DNA of 64,000 nucleotides from Onishia taeanensis (GTDB lineage: Bacteria; Pseudomonadota; Gammaproteobacteria; Pseudomonadales; Halomonadaceae): positions 57,533 through 121,532 of the forward strand of contig NZ_QLSX01000012.1 in the NCBI RefSeq assembly GCF_003268885.1. The letters run 5' to 3'. Numbering within the stretch: position 1 is the first letter of the stretch; each line of letters begins with the position of its first letter. The notes under the pieces are model-generated. The model saw only the letters and a program-made list of their open reading frames with translations. It had not been told where the DNA came from and did no database searches. A program made the translations under genes and the position numbers. Shown in pieces: positions 8,343 to 16,357 of the stretch.

Positions 8343-9092
8343 TCATAGGTCGTGATGGGCAAGCCAGTCGTCGATCATGGTGTTCAGGCGCTCACCCGAA
8401 AAACTCGGGAAGTGGCCGCCGTGAACGACGCGGGCCGGCAGGGCGCGCAGGCGCCGCATGCTGGCGGCATAGTCATCGAGGTTGCTGTGCCAGGCGTCCT
8501 CGATCAGCGGGCCGTCATAGACCAGGTCACCAGAGATCAGGGTGGCGCTGGCGGCTTCCCAAAGCGCGATGCCGCCGGGCGAGTGGCCCGGCGTGTGAAT
8601 GACCTCGAAGCGCCGGTCGCCCAGATCGATGACGTCGCCGTCTTCGAGGTGGGCGATCTTGGGCGGTACGGGGATGCGGTAGCCGCTGTGGGCATAGGGC
8701 GCCGGGGGCAGGGCATCGAACATCTCATCATTCAGAAACGCGTCGGCCAGGGTGCGGGCATTGTCTGGCGCGGCGAGGATGTCGGCCTCGGCAGCATGCA
8801 CGTGGCAGTAGTCGAACTCGCTGGCCGCCCCGATATGATCGAAGTGGGTGTGGCTGGCCACGCCGACCAGATCGCGTTCGGCGAGCAGAGCAACATGCCG
8901 GCGCAGGGGGACGGCGCCCAGGCCGAAGTCCACCAGCAGATCGCGATCGCGTCCGCGCACATGCCAGAGATTGCAGCGGAAGAACGGCTTGATCCACGGC
9001 TCGTCGATCAGCGTGATGCCATCACTCAGGCGCTGGATGCGATACCACTGATCCGGCGCGATGCGCTCGAGGCGTGACGTTGCTGAACTCAT
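8343..9092 (-). CDS. Metallo-beta-lactamase-fold hydrolase
   Basis: A 249-residue MBL-fold protein with the dinuclear zinc motif SHTHFDH (HxHxDH), a second His in HTPGHSPG, an Asp in SGDLVYDG and a final His in VHGGHFPSF. That is the glyoxalase II-like set of ligands. Its start overlaps the permease stop (ATGA at 9089-9092), so translation is probably coupled. The substrate is unknown. No known step of 2-ketoarginine catabolism needs such a hydrolase, so it may handle a side product, a thioester or a cyclic ester or lactam. Confidence 0.82.
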   Translation of the reverse strand: MSSATSRLERIAPDQWYRIQRLSDGITLIDEPWIKPFFRCNLWHVRGRDRDLLVDFGLGAVPLRRHVALLAERDLVGVASHTHFDHIGAASEFDYCHVHAAEADILAAPDNARTLADAFLNDEMFDALPPAPYAHSGYRIPVPPKIAHLEDGDVIDLGDRRFEVIHTPGHSPGGIALWEAASATLISGDLVYDGPLIEDAWHSNLDDYAASMRRLRALPARVVHGGHFPSFSGERLNTMIDDWLAHHDL

Positions 9093-10405
9093 GCCTCGAC
9101 CCTTTGCTGGCGCTTGGTCAGCTTGCTGATGACGAAGTAGAGCGCCCCGGTCAGCACGAACACCGGCAGCGAGGCGCCGAAGCTCAGCGGCGAGACCCAG
9201 TTCCAGTAGTAGGCGAGCACCGCCCCGACCACGTAACAACCGAGCGCCTGCGGATTGATCGCCGGCAGGGTCGCGGCGTCAGTGATCAGGTGCTTGGGCG
9301 TGTAGCGCTCGCGGCCGACCAGGAAGTAGTCGACGATCATCAGCGAGAAGGCCGGGATAAAGACGCTGCCGATGATCAGCAGGAAGGTCTGGAACTGGTC
9401 GAGGATGCCCGGAATCAGCGAGCCCAGCACCGAGATGACGCCGATGATCAGGGCCGGCTTCCAGAAGGGGCTGCGGGTGCGCACGCTCATGTACGACAGG
9501 GTCGCGCTGTAGACGCACATCACGTTGGTGGTCAGCACCGAGAAGAAGATCACCAGAGCGGCGGGCAGCCCGAAGCCGAAGCTGCTCAGCAGCTGGGTCG
9601 GGTCATAGGTCTGCGGGAAGCCGATGGAGACCGACAGGGCCGAGACGGTGGCGCCGAGGCCCATGGCTGTCAGTGTGGCCGTGACATAGCCGCTCCAGGT
9701 GCCGATGACCGCGGCCTTGGGCGAGCGGCAGTGGCGGTTGTAGTCGGCGGCCAGCGGAATCCACGAAAAGGCGGTGGCGATGATGATATCGAAGGCCACG
9801 CCGGCACCGAGGGCGCCCGTCGCTTCCATGTCGGTGATCGAGGGCAGGTCGTAGTTGCTTGCCAGGGCGAAGACCACCACCCCGGACAGCACCAGCATCA
9901 GCACGGCGGCGAGCTTTTCGGCCTTCTCGATGCCCAGGTGACCGCGCAGGGTGATCATCACTACCAATGCCTCGCAGAGCACCGTGAACAGCGCGACGTT
10001 GGAATAGCCGGTCAGGCTGGACACCGCATAGTCGAGGCTCATGCCGGCCAGCAGCGCCTGGATCCAGCTCCAGGCGACCAGCGCGAACAGATTGACCCAG
10101 GCGGGGAACATCGCCCCCAGGCGCCCGAAGGTGCCGCGCGCCAGCACCATGGTGGTCATGCCGGTCTGTTGGCCCATCAGGCCGATCAGTACCAGCGGAA
10201 TGATGCCGACCGCGGAGCCGATCAGCACCAGCAGCATGGCATGCAGGAAGCTCAGGTTAGGCACCAGCAGCATGCCGGTCAGGATGGTGGTGACCACCAC
10301 GTTGGCACCCAGCCACAGGGCGAAGGTGCCAGGCATGCCCAGGCTGCGTTCGACGTTATCGGCGGACAGGGTGTCCTGGCCGAAGGGAGACGAGGATTGG
10401 CTCAT
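9089..10405 (-). CDS. NCS1-family permease (CodB/purine-cytosine permease-like)
   Basis: A 438-residue inner-membrane protein with about twelve hydrophobic helices. The start (LGMPGTFALWLGANVVVTTILTG) and an internal stretch (SWIPLAADYNRH) are typical of nucleobase:cation symporter 1 permeases such as CodB. It is fourth of six genes in the guanidino operon, so it probably imports a nitrogen-rich pathway substrate, not cytosine. That is inferred from position only. AAGGA lies eight bases before ATG 10405, and its end is coupled to the MBL gene. Confidence 0.82.
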   Translation of the reverse strand: MSQSSSPFGQDTLSADNVERSLGMPGTFALWLGANVVVTTILTGMLLVPNLSFLHAMLLVLIGSAVGIIPLVLIGLMGQQTGMTTMVLARGTFGRLGAMFPAWVNLFALVAWSWIQALLAGMSLDYAVSSLTGYSNVALFTVLCEALVVMITLRGHLGIEKAEKLAAVLMLVLSGVVVFALASNYDLPSITDMEATGALGAGVAFDIIIATAFSWIPLAADYNRHCRSPKAAVIGTWSGYVTATLTAMGLGATVSALSVSIGFPQTYDPTQLLSSFGFGLPAALVIFFSVLTTNVMCVYSATLSYMSVRTRSPFWKPALIIGVISVLGSLIPGILDQFQTFLLIIGSVFIPAFSLMIVDYFLVGRERYTPKHLITDAATLPAINPQALGCYVVGAVLAYYWNWVSPLSFGASLPVFVLTGALYFVISKLTKRQQRVEA

Positions 10406-10486
10406 TATTGTTTTCCTTATCGAGGGATGGGATGAAGGGATGGTGCGGGATGTTTCGATGCCACGGATACGTTCAGGTCGAGACCA

Positions 10487-12115
10487 TCAGCCGGCGGACC
10501 AGCGATGGGCATCTATCTCGATCAGCAGAGGGCCCTGTTCGGGGCGCTGCGCTAGTGCCTTGGCCAGGCTTGCAGGGTCGTCGGCCCGAGTGGCCAGGCA
10601 GCCAAAGCCGCTTGCCAGGGTCTGGAACTCGGGGGCATGAAGGTTGACGCCGATAGGGGTGACGCCGTTAGCGGCCATGTAGCGACGAATTTCTTCGTAG
10701 CCGCCGTTGTGCCACAAAAGGATCACCACCGGCAGGCGTTCCTCCACAGCGGTGGCGATCTCCGCGAGGGTGAACATCACGCCGCCATCGCCGACCAGCG
10801 CCACCACCGGCAGGTCCGGGCGAGCCAGCTTGGCGCCGAGAGCCGCGGGCAGGCCATAGCCGAGAGTGCCGTAGCCGGTGGAGGCGTTGAAGAAGCGCCG
10901 CGGCTCGGACTTGGCGACCAGGTGATTGGCGGCGTAGACCGGTGCGCAGGAGTCGCCGACCAGGATCGCCTCGGGCATCACCTCGGCGAGCGTTTCGAAC
11001 AGCGGCACGAAGGGCGCGAACGCCGGGTCCTGCTCTAGCGCCAGGGCTTCCATCGTCGCGGCGGTGCGCAGGTGTCCCTGACGCGACAGGGCGGTCGGGA
11101 AGTGGGCCAGCAGAGCGTTAAGGGTGGCGCCGGCATCGGCGATCAGGCCAAGGGAGAGCGACTGATTGCGCACCAGCTGCTCGGGGTCGAGATCGACGCG
11201 GATCAGCCGGCCCGTCAGCAGGAAGCCATCGTCGAACACCACATCGTAGTCGGTCTCGCCAAGCTCGGTACCGATGGCGAGAATGACATCGGCGTTACGG
11301 GCGAGCTCGCGCACGGCGGGCAGGGCGGCGTTGGCCCCCAGGTCAAGCGGGTGTCGCGGCGAGCGGCCATCGCTGCCTTCGCCCTCGCCACAGCCCAGCA
11401 GCCCCTTGGCGTTGATGGTGGTGACGGTGGGCGCATCCAGGCGTTCGACCAGCGCGCGGGCCGCCTCAGGCGCTGAGGCGCAGCCACCGCCCAGCAGGAC
11501 CAGCGGGCGCTGGGCTTCATGCAGCCAAGCGGCGGCGGTGGCGAGCCCCGCCGGGTCAGGTGCCGGGCGATGAATGATCGGTGCGCTCCACTGGGTGGGT
11601 ACCGCCACCGGCGCATCGAACAGGTCGATGGGAATCTCGATATGCACCGGCCCCGGGCGCATGCCTTCGAAGACCGCGAAGGCCCGGGCCAGCACCTCCG
11701 GCAGGGCCGCCGGGTCGAGCAGGGTATGGCTGAAGCGGGCGACGCCGGCCAGCAGCTGCTGCTGGCTCGGCAGCTCGTGCAGCCGACCCTGACCGCGACC
11801 CAGGGTGTCGCGGCGATTGACGCTCGAGATCACCAGCATCGGCACCGAGTCCGCCAGTGCCTGACCCATCGCCGTGGCGATGTTGGTCATGCCGGGGCCG
11901 GTGATGATGAAGCAGACCCCCGGCTTGCCGGTGGCTCGCGCATAGCCGTCGGCCATGAAGCCGGCGCCCTGTTCGTGGCGCGGCGTGACGTGGCGCAGGC
12001 CGCTGTCGGCGAGGCCCCGGTAGAGCTCGACGGTATGCACGCCGGGAATGCCGAAGACGGTATCGGCGCCGTAACGGTCGCGCAGCAGGGCGATGAGAAG
12101 GTCGGCACAGGTCAT
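10487..12115 (-). CDS. aruI: Thiamine-diphosphate decarboxylase, 5-guanidino-2-oxopentanoate (2-ketoarginine) decarboxylase
   Basis: A 542-residue ThDP enzyme of the acetolactate synthase/benzoylformate decarboxylase fold. Glu48 in PRHEQGAGFMADGYA is the cofactor-activating glutamate, and the ThDP/Mg motif starts at residue 442 (GDGGVMFTLAEI, ending in HN). The N-terminal sequence (FGIPGVHTVELYRGL) is what I associate with AruI-type 5-guanidino-2-oxopentanoate decarboxylases, which give 4-guanidinobutyraldehyde plus CO2. ATG 12115 follows GAGGAG at good spacing. The downstream aldehyde dehydrogenase and upstream guanidinobutyrase support the assignment. The alternative is a generic IlvB-like enzyme, which the context makes less likely. 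Confidence 0.85.
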   Translation of the reverse strand: MTCADLLIALLRDRYGADTVFGIPGVHTVELYRGLADSGLRHVTPRHEQGAGFMADGYARATGKPGVCFIITGPGMTNIATAMGQALADSVPMLVISSVNRRDTLGRGQGRLHELPSQQQLLAGVARFSHTLLDPAALPEVLARAFAVFEGMRPGPVHIEIPIDLFDAPVAVPTQWSAPIIHRPAPDPAGLATAAAWLHEAQRPLVLLGGGCASAPEAARALVERLDAPTVTTINAKGLLGCGEGEGSDGRSPRHPLDLGANAALPAVRELARNADVILAIGTELGETDYDVVFDDGFLLTGRLIRVDLDPEQLVRNQSLSLGLIADAGATLNALLAHFPTALSRQGHLRTAATMEALALEQDPAFAPFVPLFETLAEVMPEAILVGDSCAPVYAANHLVAKSEPRRFFNASTGYGTLGYGLPAALGAKLARPDLPVVALVGDGGVMFTLAEIATAVEERLPVVILLWHNGGYEEIRRYMAANGVTPIGVNLHAPEFQTLASGFGCLATRADDPASLAKALAQRPEQGPLLIEIDAHRWSAG

Positions 12116-12126
12116 CGTGGAACTCC

Positions 12127-13512
12127 TCAAAAGACGAAGACGTGGGCGATCAGGGCAATGATCGGCAGAGTGATGGCGGTGCGCAGCAGGAAAATGACCA
12201 CCAGTTCCCAGAGCTTCAGCGGGATCTTCGACTTGAGCAGCAGGGCGCCGATTTCCGACATATAGATCAGCTGGGTCAGCGACAGGCAGGCGATCACGAA
12301 GCGGGTCAGTTCGCTATCGATGTCCTTGGCCAGCACCGCCGGCAGGAACATGTCGGCGAAGCCCACCAGCGTCGCCGGCGCGGCGGCCGCTGCCTCGGGA
12401 ATCTGCAGCCACTCGAGCACCGGCACCATCGGGTAGGAAAGCCAGGTGAACAGCGGCGTGAATTCGGCGAGCACCAGGGCGACCGTGCCGATGGCGATCA
12501 CCAGCGGCAACAGGCCGAGGAAGATGTCGGCGACGTTAAACAGCGCGACACGAACCAGCGCGCGGGGGCCGGGGGCGGTTTCGGCGCGTGCCACGGCGAT
12601 GCTCAGGCTGTAGCGGAAAAGGCCCATGTCGCCGGTGCTTTCTTCGGCGATCTGGCAGCCGACCGGTTCATGGTAGGTATTCGCCTTGCGTGACAGCGGC
12701 GGCAGGCGCGGGACGATGATCGCCGCGATAAGTCCCGAGACCACCACGGTCAGATAGAACGGCACGAACAGGTGGTTGATACCGATGAAGCTGGTCACCA
12801 GCAGGGCGAAGGCGATCGACACGATCGAGAAGTTGGTGGCGATGGCCGCCGCTTCGCGCTGGTTATAGTAGCCCTGCTCGTACTGCTGAGTGGTGATCAG
12901 CACCCCCACGGTGCCGGAGCCCATCCAGGACGCGGTGGCGTCGATGGCGCTGCGGCCGGGCAGGCCGAAGATCATCCGAAACGGCTTGCGCACCAGGCTG
13001 CCGATGAACTCCATGAAGCCGAAGTCGACCAGCAGCGGCAGCAGAATCGCCGCGAAGAAGAAGAACGTCAGCAGCACCGGCGCCAGGTCGTTGAGCATCA
13101 CGCCGCCGGTATAGGAGGCGGTGATGAATGCAGGGCCGACCTGGAAGTAGGTCATCAGCGCGAACAGCGCGCCGAGGCCGCGCATGCCAAACCACAGCGG
13201 CGCCACATCGAAGAGCTCCTTGCCGATGCCCTGCTTGCCCCAAGCGGGTTTGGCGAGCTTGACCACGGCGGTGAGGACCACCGACAGGCAGAGCACGAAC
13301 ACGGCGATGGCGGGCAGGGCGTCGCCCAGTGCCGCCTTCAGGCCATCGGCCATCAGCCCCATGCCGATGTTGATGGAGTCGTTGACCGAAAAGGGCACCA
13401 GAAACAGACCGACCCCGAGCAACGAAGGAATCAGAAATTTCAGTAGCCCTCGGCGGTTCAGCGGCTCGGGGTGGGTGGCAATCTCGTCGGTCGAGTCTAG
13501 TGATGAAGACAT
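12127..13512 (-). CDS. YjiH-family membrane protein (nucleoside-recognition/Gate domain)
   Basis: A 461-residue inner-membrane protein with ten or more helices. It begins with a soluble tail followed by LLKFLIPSLLGVGLFLVPF, the recurrent start of YjiH-type proteins. It also carries a Gate-like segment (WMGSGTVGVLITTQQYEQGYYNQREAAAIATNFSI, residues about 190-225). Function in this family is uncharacterised; transport is plausible. It lies between guanidinobutyrase and the decarboxylase and is separated from the latter by only 11 bp, so it is part of the operon. AGGGA precedes ATG 13512. Confidence 0.78.
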   Translation of the reverse strand: MSSSLDSTDEIATHPEPLNRRGLLKFLIPSLLGVGLFLVPFSVNDSINIGMGLMADGLKAALGDALPAIAVFVLCLSVVLTAVVKLAKPAWGKQGIGKELFDVAPLWFGMRGLGALFALMTYFQVGPAFITASYTGGVMLNDLAPVLLTFFFFAAILLPLLVDFGFMEFIGSLVRKPFRMIFGLPGRSAIDATASWMGSGTVGVLITTQQYEQGYYNQREAAAIATNFSIVSIAFALLVTSFIGINHLFVPFYLTVVVSGLIAAIIVPRLPPLSRKANTYHEPVGCQIAEESTGDMGLFRYSLSIAVARAETAPGPRALVRVALFNVADIFLGLLPLVIAIGTVALVLAEFTPLFTWLSYPMVPVLEWLQIPEAAAAAPATLVGFADMFLPAVLAKDIDSELTRFVIACLSLTQLIYMSEIGALLLKSKIPLKLWELVVIFLLRTAITLPIIALIAHVFVF

Positions 13513-13631
13513 GAGGTGTTCCCTATTGGAGTTGTAATGGGCTTAGGGTGTTGGGTGTGTCATTCAGACGTGGCGGCCAGGGGCTTGCCGCTGGCCGAGT
13601 CAGTGGTGACGTCTCTTGAGGACGTCAGCCG

Positions 13632-14582
13632 TCAGTCGCGATGCATGACGCCCGGGAGCACACAGAGCATTTCGTAGAGCAGGGTGGCGCCCATCAGCGC
13701 GGTGTTGCCGCTGGTGTCGTAGGGCGGGGCGACTTCCATCAGGTCGCCGCCGACCACGTTGAGGCCGCGGGCGCCGCGCACGATCTCCATGCCCTGGGGC
13801 ATAGTCAGACCGCCGGCTTCCACGGTGCCGGTGCCCGGGGCGAACGCCGGGTCTAGGCCGTCGATGTCGAAGGTGATATACACCGGGCCATCGCCCATCT
13901 GCTCACGCACCTCGGCCATCAGTGGCTCGAGCGACTTGTGCCAGCACTGCTCGGCGGTGACCACGCGGAAGCCCTGGTCGCGGCACCAGTCGAAGTCGTC
14001 GGCGGAATAGCCGGTGCCGCGCAGGCCGATCTGGACGACCCGGCGGCTGTCGAGCAGGCCTTCTTCCTGGGCGCGGCGGATCGGGGTGCCGTGGGCGATC
14101 GGCTCGCCGAACATGTGATCGTTGACGTCGGCATGGGCATCGATATGGATCAGCCCCACCGGACCGTGTTTCTTGGCGATAGCGCGTAGCACCGGCAGCG
14201 TCACGGTGTGATCGCCGCCCAGGGTAAGCGGCACGCAGCCGTGGGAGAGGACCTCATCGTAGAAGTTGCTGATGATGTCCATGCTCTTGGGCAGGTGGAA
14301 GGTGTTGATCGGCACATCGCCGATATCGGCAACCTGCAGGCTGTCGAAGGGCGCCGCGCGAGTGGCCATGTTGTAAGGGCGCAGCATGCGGGATTCATCG
14401 CGAATCTGACGCGGCCCCAGGCGGGCACCGGGACGGTTCGAGGTGCCGATATCCAGCGGAATGCCGATGAAGGCGGCGTCGAGGCCGGCGGCGGATTCCT
14501 GTGTCGGCAGCCGCATCATGGTGGCCGGGCCTCCGAAACGTGGCATGTCATTGCCGCCTAATGGCTGGTTGAAGTCGCTCAC
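13632..14582 (-). CDS. gbuA: Guanidinobutyrase (ureohydrolase, agmatinase superfamily)
   Basis: Mn-dependent ureohydrolase of 316 residues that cleaves 4-guanidinobutyrate to 4-aminobutyrate and urea. Metal ligands are complete: His125 (GGDHT), Asp148, His150 and Asp152 (DAHADVND), Asp239 and Asp241 (FDIDGLDP). Long stretches (LGGNDMPRFGG, MMRLP, PYNMATRAAPFDSL, ECW/QCWHKSLEPLMAEVRE) match P. aeruginosa GbuA as I remember it. I chose GTG 14582 because AAGGAG (14594-14589) precedes it at ideal distance and the resulting start matches GbuA; the longer ATG 14654 frame adds 24 residues without support. It is the first gene of the operon behind a sigma-54 promoter. Guanidinopropionase is the main alternative. 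Confidence 0.9.
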   Translation of the reverse strand: MSDFNQPLGGNDMPRFGGPATMMRLPTQESAAGLDAAFIGIPLDIGTSNRPGARLGPRQIRDESRMLRPYNMATRAAPFDSLQVADIGDVPINTFHLPKSMDIISNFYDEVLSHGCVPLTLGGDHTVTLPVLRAIAKKHGPVGLIHIDAHADVNDHMFGEPIAHGTPIRRAQEEGLLDSRRVVQIGLRGTGYSADDFDWCRDQGFRVVTAEQCWHKSLEPLMAEVREQMGDGPVYITFDIDGLDPAFAPGTGTVEAGGLTMPQGMEIVRGARGLNVVGGDLMEVAPPYDTSGNTALMGATLLYEMLCVLPGVMHRD

Positions 14583-14703
14583 GTCCTGCTCCTTGTTCTT
14601 GGTGTCGGTATTCAAGGCGTCTCTTGTCAGGAGCCCCTGTAAGAGTCCTTGCAAAGAGTCCTGATCAGTCGTCCCGGTCAGGAATCCCTATATGGGGTTA
14701 TAG

Positions 14704-14719
14704 AGCAGGAAACGTGCCA
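14704..14719 (-). promoter_or_regulatory. Sigma-54 (-24/-12) promoter of the guanidino operon
   Basis: On the minus strand TGGCACG-N4-CTGCT matches the consensus TGGCACG-N4-TTGCW with one mismatch and exact GG-to-GC spacing. Transcription would start about 12 bases downstream, giving a leader of roughly 110 bases before gbuA. The divergent gene encodes a sigma-54 activator, which strongly supports the call. Confidence 0.82.
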
Positions 14720-14760
14720 ACTTTCACATCATTGAATTTCAACAAGTTGGGTCATCGGCG

Positions 14761-14774
14761 ATGCAGTAATGCAT
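14761..14774. promoter_or_regulatory. Palindrome, candidate enhancer site 1 for the sigma-54 activator
   Basis: ATGCA-N4-TGCAT. It shares core and 4-base spacer with the palindrome at 14791-14810; the centres are 33 bp (about three helical turns) apart. It lies about 48 bp upstream of the -24 element, a usual place for activator binding. Confidence 0.65.
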
Positions 14775-14790
14775 TGCCTGGTGGGCGATG

Positions 14791-14810
14791 ATGATGCATC
14801 TTTGCATCAT
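14791..14810. promoter_or_regulatory. Palindrome, candidate enhancer site 2 for the sigma-54 activator
   Basis: Perfect ATGATGCA-N4-TGCATCAT, centre 81 bp upstream of the -24 element of the operon and about 40 bp before the activator's own start codon. Binding here could both activate the operon and repress the activator gene. Confidence 0.68.
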
Positions 14811-14842
14811 TGATTCAAAAGTGTATCGGCCGAGGACACCTC

Positions 14843-16312
14843 ATGAGCGAGCTGGACAGCGCCATTCTCAGAACCATCATTGATACCGCGCATGATCACT
14901 TTTTCGTGGTCGATGCCGGCGGCCAGGTGCGCGACGTAAGCCCCGGGGCCGCCGCTGTCTATGGCATGTCCTGCGAGGCGCTGCGTGGCAGCAATGTCCG
15001 CACCCTGGTGGAGGAGGGCGTGCTCAAGCCTTCGGTGAGCCTCGAGGTGCTCAGCACCGGCAAGCCGGCGCAGCTGTTGCAGCACACTGGCACCGGTCGG
15101 CGGGTGGTCGCCCAGGCGCATCCGGTGTTCAGCGAGGGGCGGCTGGCCTGCGTGGTCAGCCGCTCGATGGATTTAACCGATCTTCAGCTGCTTCAGGAGG
15201 AGTACGCCCTGCTGCAGCAGCGCTTCAGCGACCACCTCAAGCGCAGCGTCGGAGAGGGCGCGGCGGCCGGCGAACAGGACCCGGCACTGGCAGGCCTTTC
15301 TGGCGTACTGGAAGTGCGCAGCAGCGTGATGCAGGAGATCGCCCTGCTGCTCAAGCGCGTCGCGCCGACCGATGCCAATGTACTGATGCTGGGCGAGTCC
15401 GGTGTGGGCAAGACCGCTTTCGCCCGGCAGCTGCACCGCTGGAGCGCGCGGGGCGACGGGCCCTTCATCGACGTCAACTGCGGCGCCATCCCCGAGAGCC
15501 TGTTCGAGTCGGAAATGTTCGGCTATCAGCCGGGGGCGTTCAGCGGTAGCAATCCCAGGGGCAAGGCCGGCCTGCTGGAGCAGGCGGCCGGCGGCACCCT
15601 GTTTCTCGATGAGATCGGCGAACTGCCGCTGGCGATGCAGACCAAGCTGCTCAAGGTCATTCAGGACGGTAGCTTGATGCGGCTGGGCGACACCACGCCG
15701 CGTCGGGTCGACTTCCGGCTGGTGGTCGCCACCAACCAGAACCTGGCCGAGGCCGTGGAGGAAGGCCGTTTCCGGCTCGATCTGTATTACCGGCTGAACG
15801 TGATTCCCGTGACCCTGCCGCCGCTGCGGGAGCGCCGCGAGGACATTCCCGGGCTGGTCGAGCGCCAGCTCAAGCAGCTCAACCGTCGCTATGGCGGCGA
15901 CAAGATTCTCGACAGTGGCGTCTGGCAGGAGTTGATGGGACGCGACTGGCCGGGCAACGTACGCGAGCTTGAGAACTGGCTGGAGCGCGCCTGGTTGTCG
16001 GCCGCGGAGCGCGTGATCGCGACGCCCGAAGGGGATGCCCTGTCCGCGGTCAACGACCCCCACGTGAGTGAGTGCCCAGTGAGTGAGCCCCAGGCACGGG
16101 CAAGACCGCCCGCCGCTGGGACGGGCGCGGGTCGGCTGGCCGAGGGCGAGGGTCTCAAGGACGCCATGGCGCGCATCGAACGCGACATTCTGGCGTCGCT
16201 ATGCGGTGAGCTTGGCAGCAGCTATGCCATCGCCGAACGGCTGGGCATCAGCCAGCCAAGCGTGGTGCGCAAGATGCAGCGCCATGGGCTGCGCATCAAT
16301 CCGGCGTCATAG
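14843..16312 (+). CDS. PAS-domain sigma-54-dependent transcriptional activator
   Basis: A 489-residue enhancer-binding protein. Residues 5-115 are a PAS sensor (FFVVDAGGQVRDVSPGAAAVYGMS). Residues 150-390 form the AAA+ domain with Walker A GESGVGKT (184-191), a sigma-54 contact loop GAFSGS (231-236; consensus GAFTGA), and Walker B TLFLDEIGEL (252-261). The C-terminus is a Fis/TyrR-like helix-turn-helix (AIAERLGISQPSVVRKMQ). ATG 14843 was chosen by fit to the PAS start. It faces away from the guanidino operon, with matching promoter and palindromes between them, so it almost surely controls it; the PAS ligand may be a guanidino acid. Confidence 0.9.
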   Translation: MSELDSAILRTIIDTAHDHFFVVDAGGQVRDVSPGAAAVYGMSCEALRGSNVRTLVEEGVLKPSVSLEVLSTGKPAQLLQHTGTGRRVVAQAHPVFSEGRLACVVSRSMDLTDLQLLQEEYALLQQRFSDHLKRSVGEGAAAGEQDPALAGLSGVLEVRSSVMQEIALLLKRVAPTDANVLMLGESGVGKTAFARQLHRWSARGDGPFIDVNCGAIPESLFESEMFGYQPGAFSGSNPRGKAGLLEQAAGGTLFLDEIGELPLAMQTKLLKVIQDGSLMRLGDTTPRRVDFRLVVATNQNLAEAVEEGRFRLDLYYRLNVIPVTLPPLRERREDIPGLVERQLKQLNRRYGGDKILDSGVWQELMGRDWPGNVRELENWLERAWLSAAERVIATPEGDALSAVNDPHVSECPVSEPQARARPPAAGTGAGRLAEGEGLKDAMARIERDILASLCGELGSSYAIAERLGISQPSVVRKMQRHGLRINPAS

Positions 16313-16357
16313 GGGGCGCCTAGCGTCTGTTCTTTCTTCTTTCCTTCCTGTCGCTTG

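Noticed and set aside
9074..10435. 453-residue plus-strand open frame opposite the NCS1 permease
   Set aside because: Composition is the Gln/His/Asp-rich pattern typical of the reverse complement of membrane-protein genes; the minus-strand permease explains the region.
14583..14703. Guanidine riboswitch in the gbuA leader
   Set aside because: The leader lacks recognisable guanidine-I, -II or -III signatures; protein-based control explains regulation better.
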